Shown: positions 5,797 through 6,503 of the stretch, piece after piece
How the letters are laid out: every line of letters begins with the position of its first letter
Position numbering within the stretch: position 1 is the first letter of the stretch
Assembly: GCA_937943665.1 (NCBI GenBank)
Contig: CALEAR010000292.1
Location: 1-6,503, forward strand
Length of the DNA stretch: 6,503 nucleotides
Direction of reading: 5' to 3'
Source: an uncultured Alcanivoracaceae bacterium
GTDB taxonomy: Bacteria; Pseudomonadota; Gammaproteobacteria; Pseudomonadales; Alcanivoracaceae
Position numbers and translations under genes: made by a program
The notes under the pieces: generated by a model
What the model was told of the DNA's origin: nothing
The model's input: only the letters and a program-made list of their open reading frames with translations
Database searches by the model: none

Positions 5797-6503
5797 CGAA
5801 GGGCGTACTCGCGCGCCTTTTGCCAAAAGGTTTCCACCGCCTCAGTGTGTGCCACTTGTTGGGCTTCCAGTAAGGGTAATGCAGGCAACCATTGTGTGAG
5901 TTCACGTACAAAATACCCTGGTTGATGTAAGGCTGTTTGGGCACTTTTAATGGTGCTTGAGTGCACAGCGCAGGAAGGGGATTTGTGCATTAACACATAG
6001 CCGCAAATGCGGTGTTGCTGAATGTATTGCGCCACTGAGGCTGCATAGGCGGCCATGGCCTCTTGGTATTGCTGCTGAGGGTTTTGCACCTCCACCAATT
6101 GCAGCTCCCCTTGGTGTAAGCGCTGTTCAATAGGTGGGCGTGGCACGGGCAGTCCAATGGCCACTTCAGGGCAAATAGGGTGCCAGTGGGCAGGCCAACT
6201 GGCCAGGGAGCTAAGTAACTTATGTTTGCCATCATAGCGCACGGGCTGGCCGCGCAGGCCGTCATTGGCCCCTAATTGCAGAATCACGATGTCGGCCTCG
6301 AATTCCTTCAAGACACCGGGTAAACGCTGCAGGCCACCTATGCTGGTGTCACCGCTGATGCTGGCATTGATCACCCGATGCGGATAGCCTGCTGCAGCGA
6401 GCCGCTGCTGCAGCAGGGCCGTCCAGCCCTCCTCCCGCGCCATGCCGTAGGCGGCGCTGAGGCTATCGCCGAGGATGAGAATGGTCGGCTCGGCAGCGGC
6501 CGG
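5787..6503 (-). CDS. Chimeric frame: TesA-type SGNH esterase N-terminus fused to a DUF523 domain, partial
   Basis: An open - strand frame that enters from the right edge and stops with TGA at 5787-5789; 238 residues are visible. The part at 6252-6503 is TesA-like (acyl-CoA thioesterase I/arylesterase). It has ILILGDSLSAAYG with the nucleophile Ser in GDSL, then VINASISGDTS with block II Gly, then block III LGANDGLRG. A signal peptide would lie outside. After RG the frame becomes DUF523-like: PVRYDGKHK, CPEVAIGLPVPRPP, CGYVLMHKSPSC and a helical C-terminus, about 154 residues, close to a full domain. TesA block V (DxxH) is absent, so the usual catalytic Asp and His are lost. The DUF523 part lacks its N-terminal SxCLLG cysteine motif. 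Neither half should work as its family normally does. G+C rises to about 70% over the last 140 bases. It may be a true fusion, a recombination scar or a misassembly. The ATG at 6443 is internal to the TesA homology and is not the start. Confidence 0.75.
   Translation of the reverse strand, partial: PAAAEPTILILGDSLSAAYGMAREEGWTALLQQRLAAAGYPHRVINASISGDTSIGGLQRLPGVLKEFEADIVILQLGANDGLRGQPVRYDGKHKLLSSLASWPAHWHPICPEVAIGLPVPRPPIEQRLHQGELQLVEVQNPQQQYQEAMAAYAASVAQYIQQHRICGYVLMHKSPSCAVHSSTIKSAQTALHQPGYFVRELTQWLPALPLLEAQQVAHTEAVETFWQKAREYALRYH
6240..6262 (-). other. Junction between TesA-like and DUF523-like coding sequence
   Basis: Left of this point (toward 5787) the - strand encodes DUF523 sequence; right of it (toward 6503) it encodes TesA sequence. 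The bridging residues NDGLRGQPVRYDG satisfy both families, since TesA normally has NDGLRGxP and DUF523 normally has CLLGxPVRYDG. The bases underlying the overlap (GGCCTGCGCGGCCAGCCCGT on the - strand) are G+C rich and would be nearly shared by the two parental genes, consistent with a join through short homology. Confidence 0.6.

Noticed and set aside
5802..5821. Possible terminator for the monooxygenase operon (GGCG ... CGCC then TTTT)
   Set aside because: The stem is only four or five pairs with an irregular loop, and it lies inside the 3' coding part of the opposing gene. Too weak to annotate.

Overview
The window looks like part of a gammaproteobacterial chromosome, probably a marine or environmental lipid or hydrocarbon user. 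The evidence is a Pseudomonas-type secreted lipase with its dedicated foldase, a YheU (UPF0270) protein of the kind common in gammaproteobacteria, and a Baeyer-Villiger-like flavin monooxygenase. Most of the sequence is near 50% G+C and uses TTA/TTG leucine codons freely. The last ~140 bases are about 70% G+C. I cannot name the genus.

Layout on the + strand: (1) The 3' end of a gene whose protein resembles the C-terminus of a KamA (lysine 2,3-aminomutase-like) radical SAM protein, followed by a long hairpin. (2) lipA, a subfamily I.1/I.2 triacylglycerol lipase. It has a signal peptide and the full set of catalytic, calcium and disulphide residues, and an imperfect sigma-54-like -24/-12 element lies upstream. 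(3) lifO, the membrane-anchored lipase foldase, separated from lipA by a convincing intrinsic terminator. (4) On the - strand, a 46-residue lysine-rich microprotein ending in CCGGCS. It has a perfect Shine-Dalgarno and, further upstream, a Fur-box-like palindrome. (5) A tight + strand operon: BVMO-like flavin monooxygenase, YheU, then a cytoplasmic alpha/beta hydrolase. (6) On the - strand, overlapping the operon end tail to tail by 10 bases, an open frame that runs off the right edge.

The - strand frame at the right edge is the oddest object here. Its N-terminal part is a TesA-type SGNH esterase (GDSL block, then block III), but the frame passes without a stop into a DUF523-family domain at a short stretch where the two families look alike (xRGxPV / LLGxPVRYDG). 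The fusion would lack the TesA catalytic Asp/His and also the N-terminal Cys motif of DUF523. It is either a recombination product or a chimeric assembly, and the G+C shift near the edge makes an artefact a serious possibility.

Functionally the window is dominated by ester chemistry: a secreted lipase with its folding helper, and a monooxygenase with a linked hydrolase. That second pair would suit oxidation of a ketone to an ester followed by hydrolysis. The substrate logic is inferred from family and context, not shown by the sequence.
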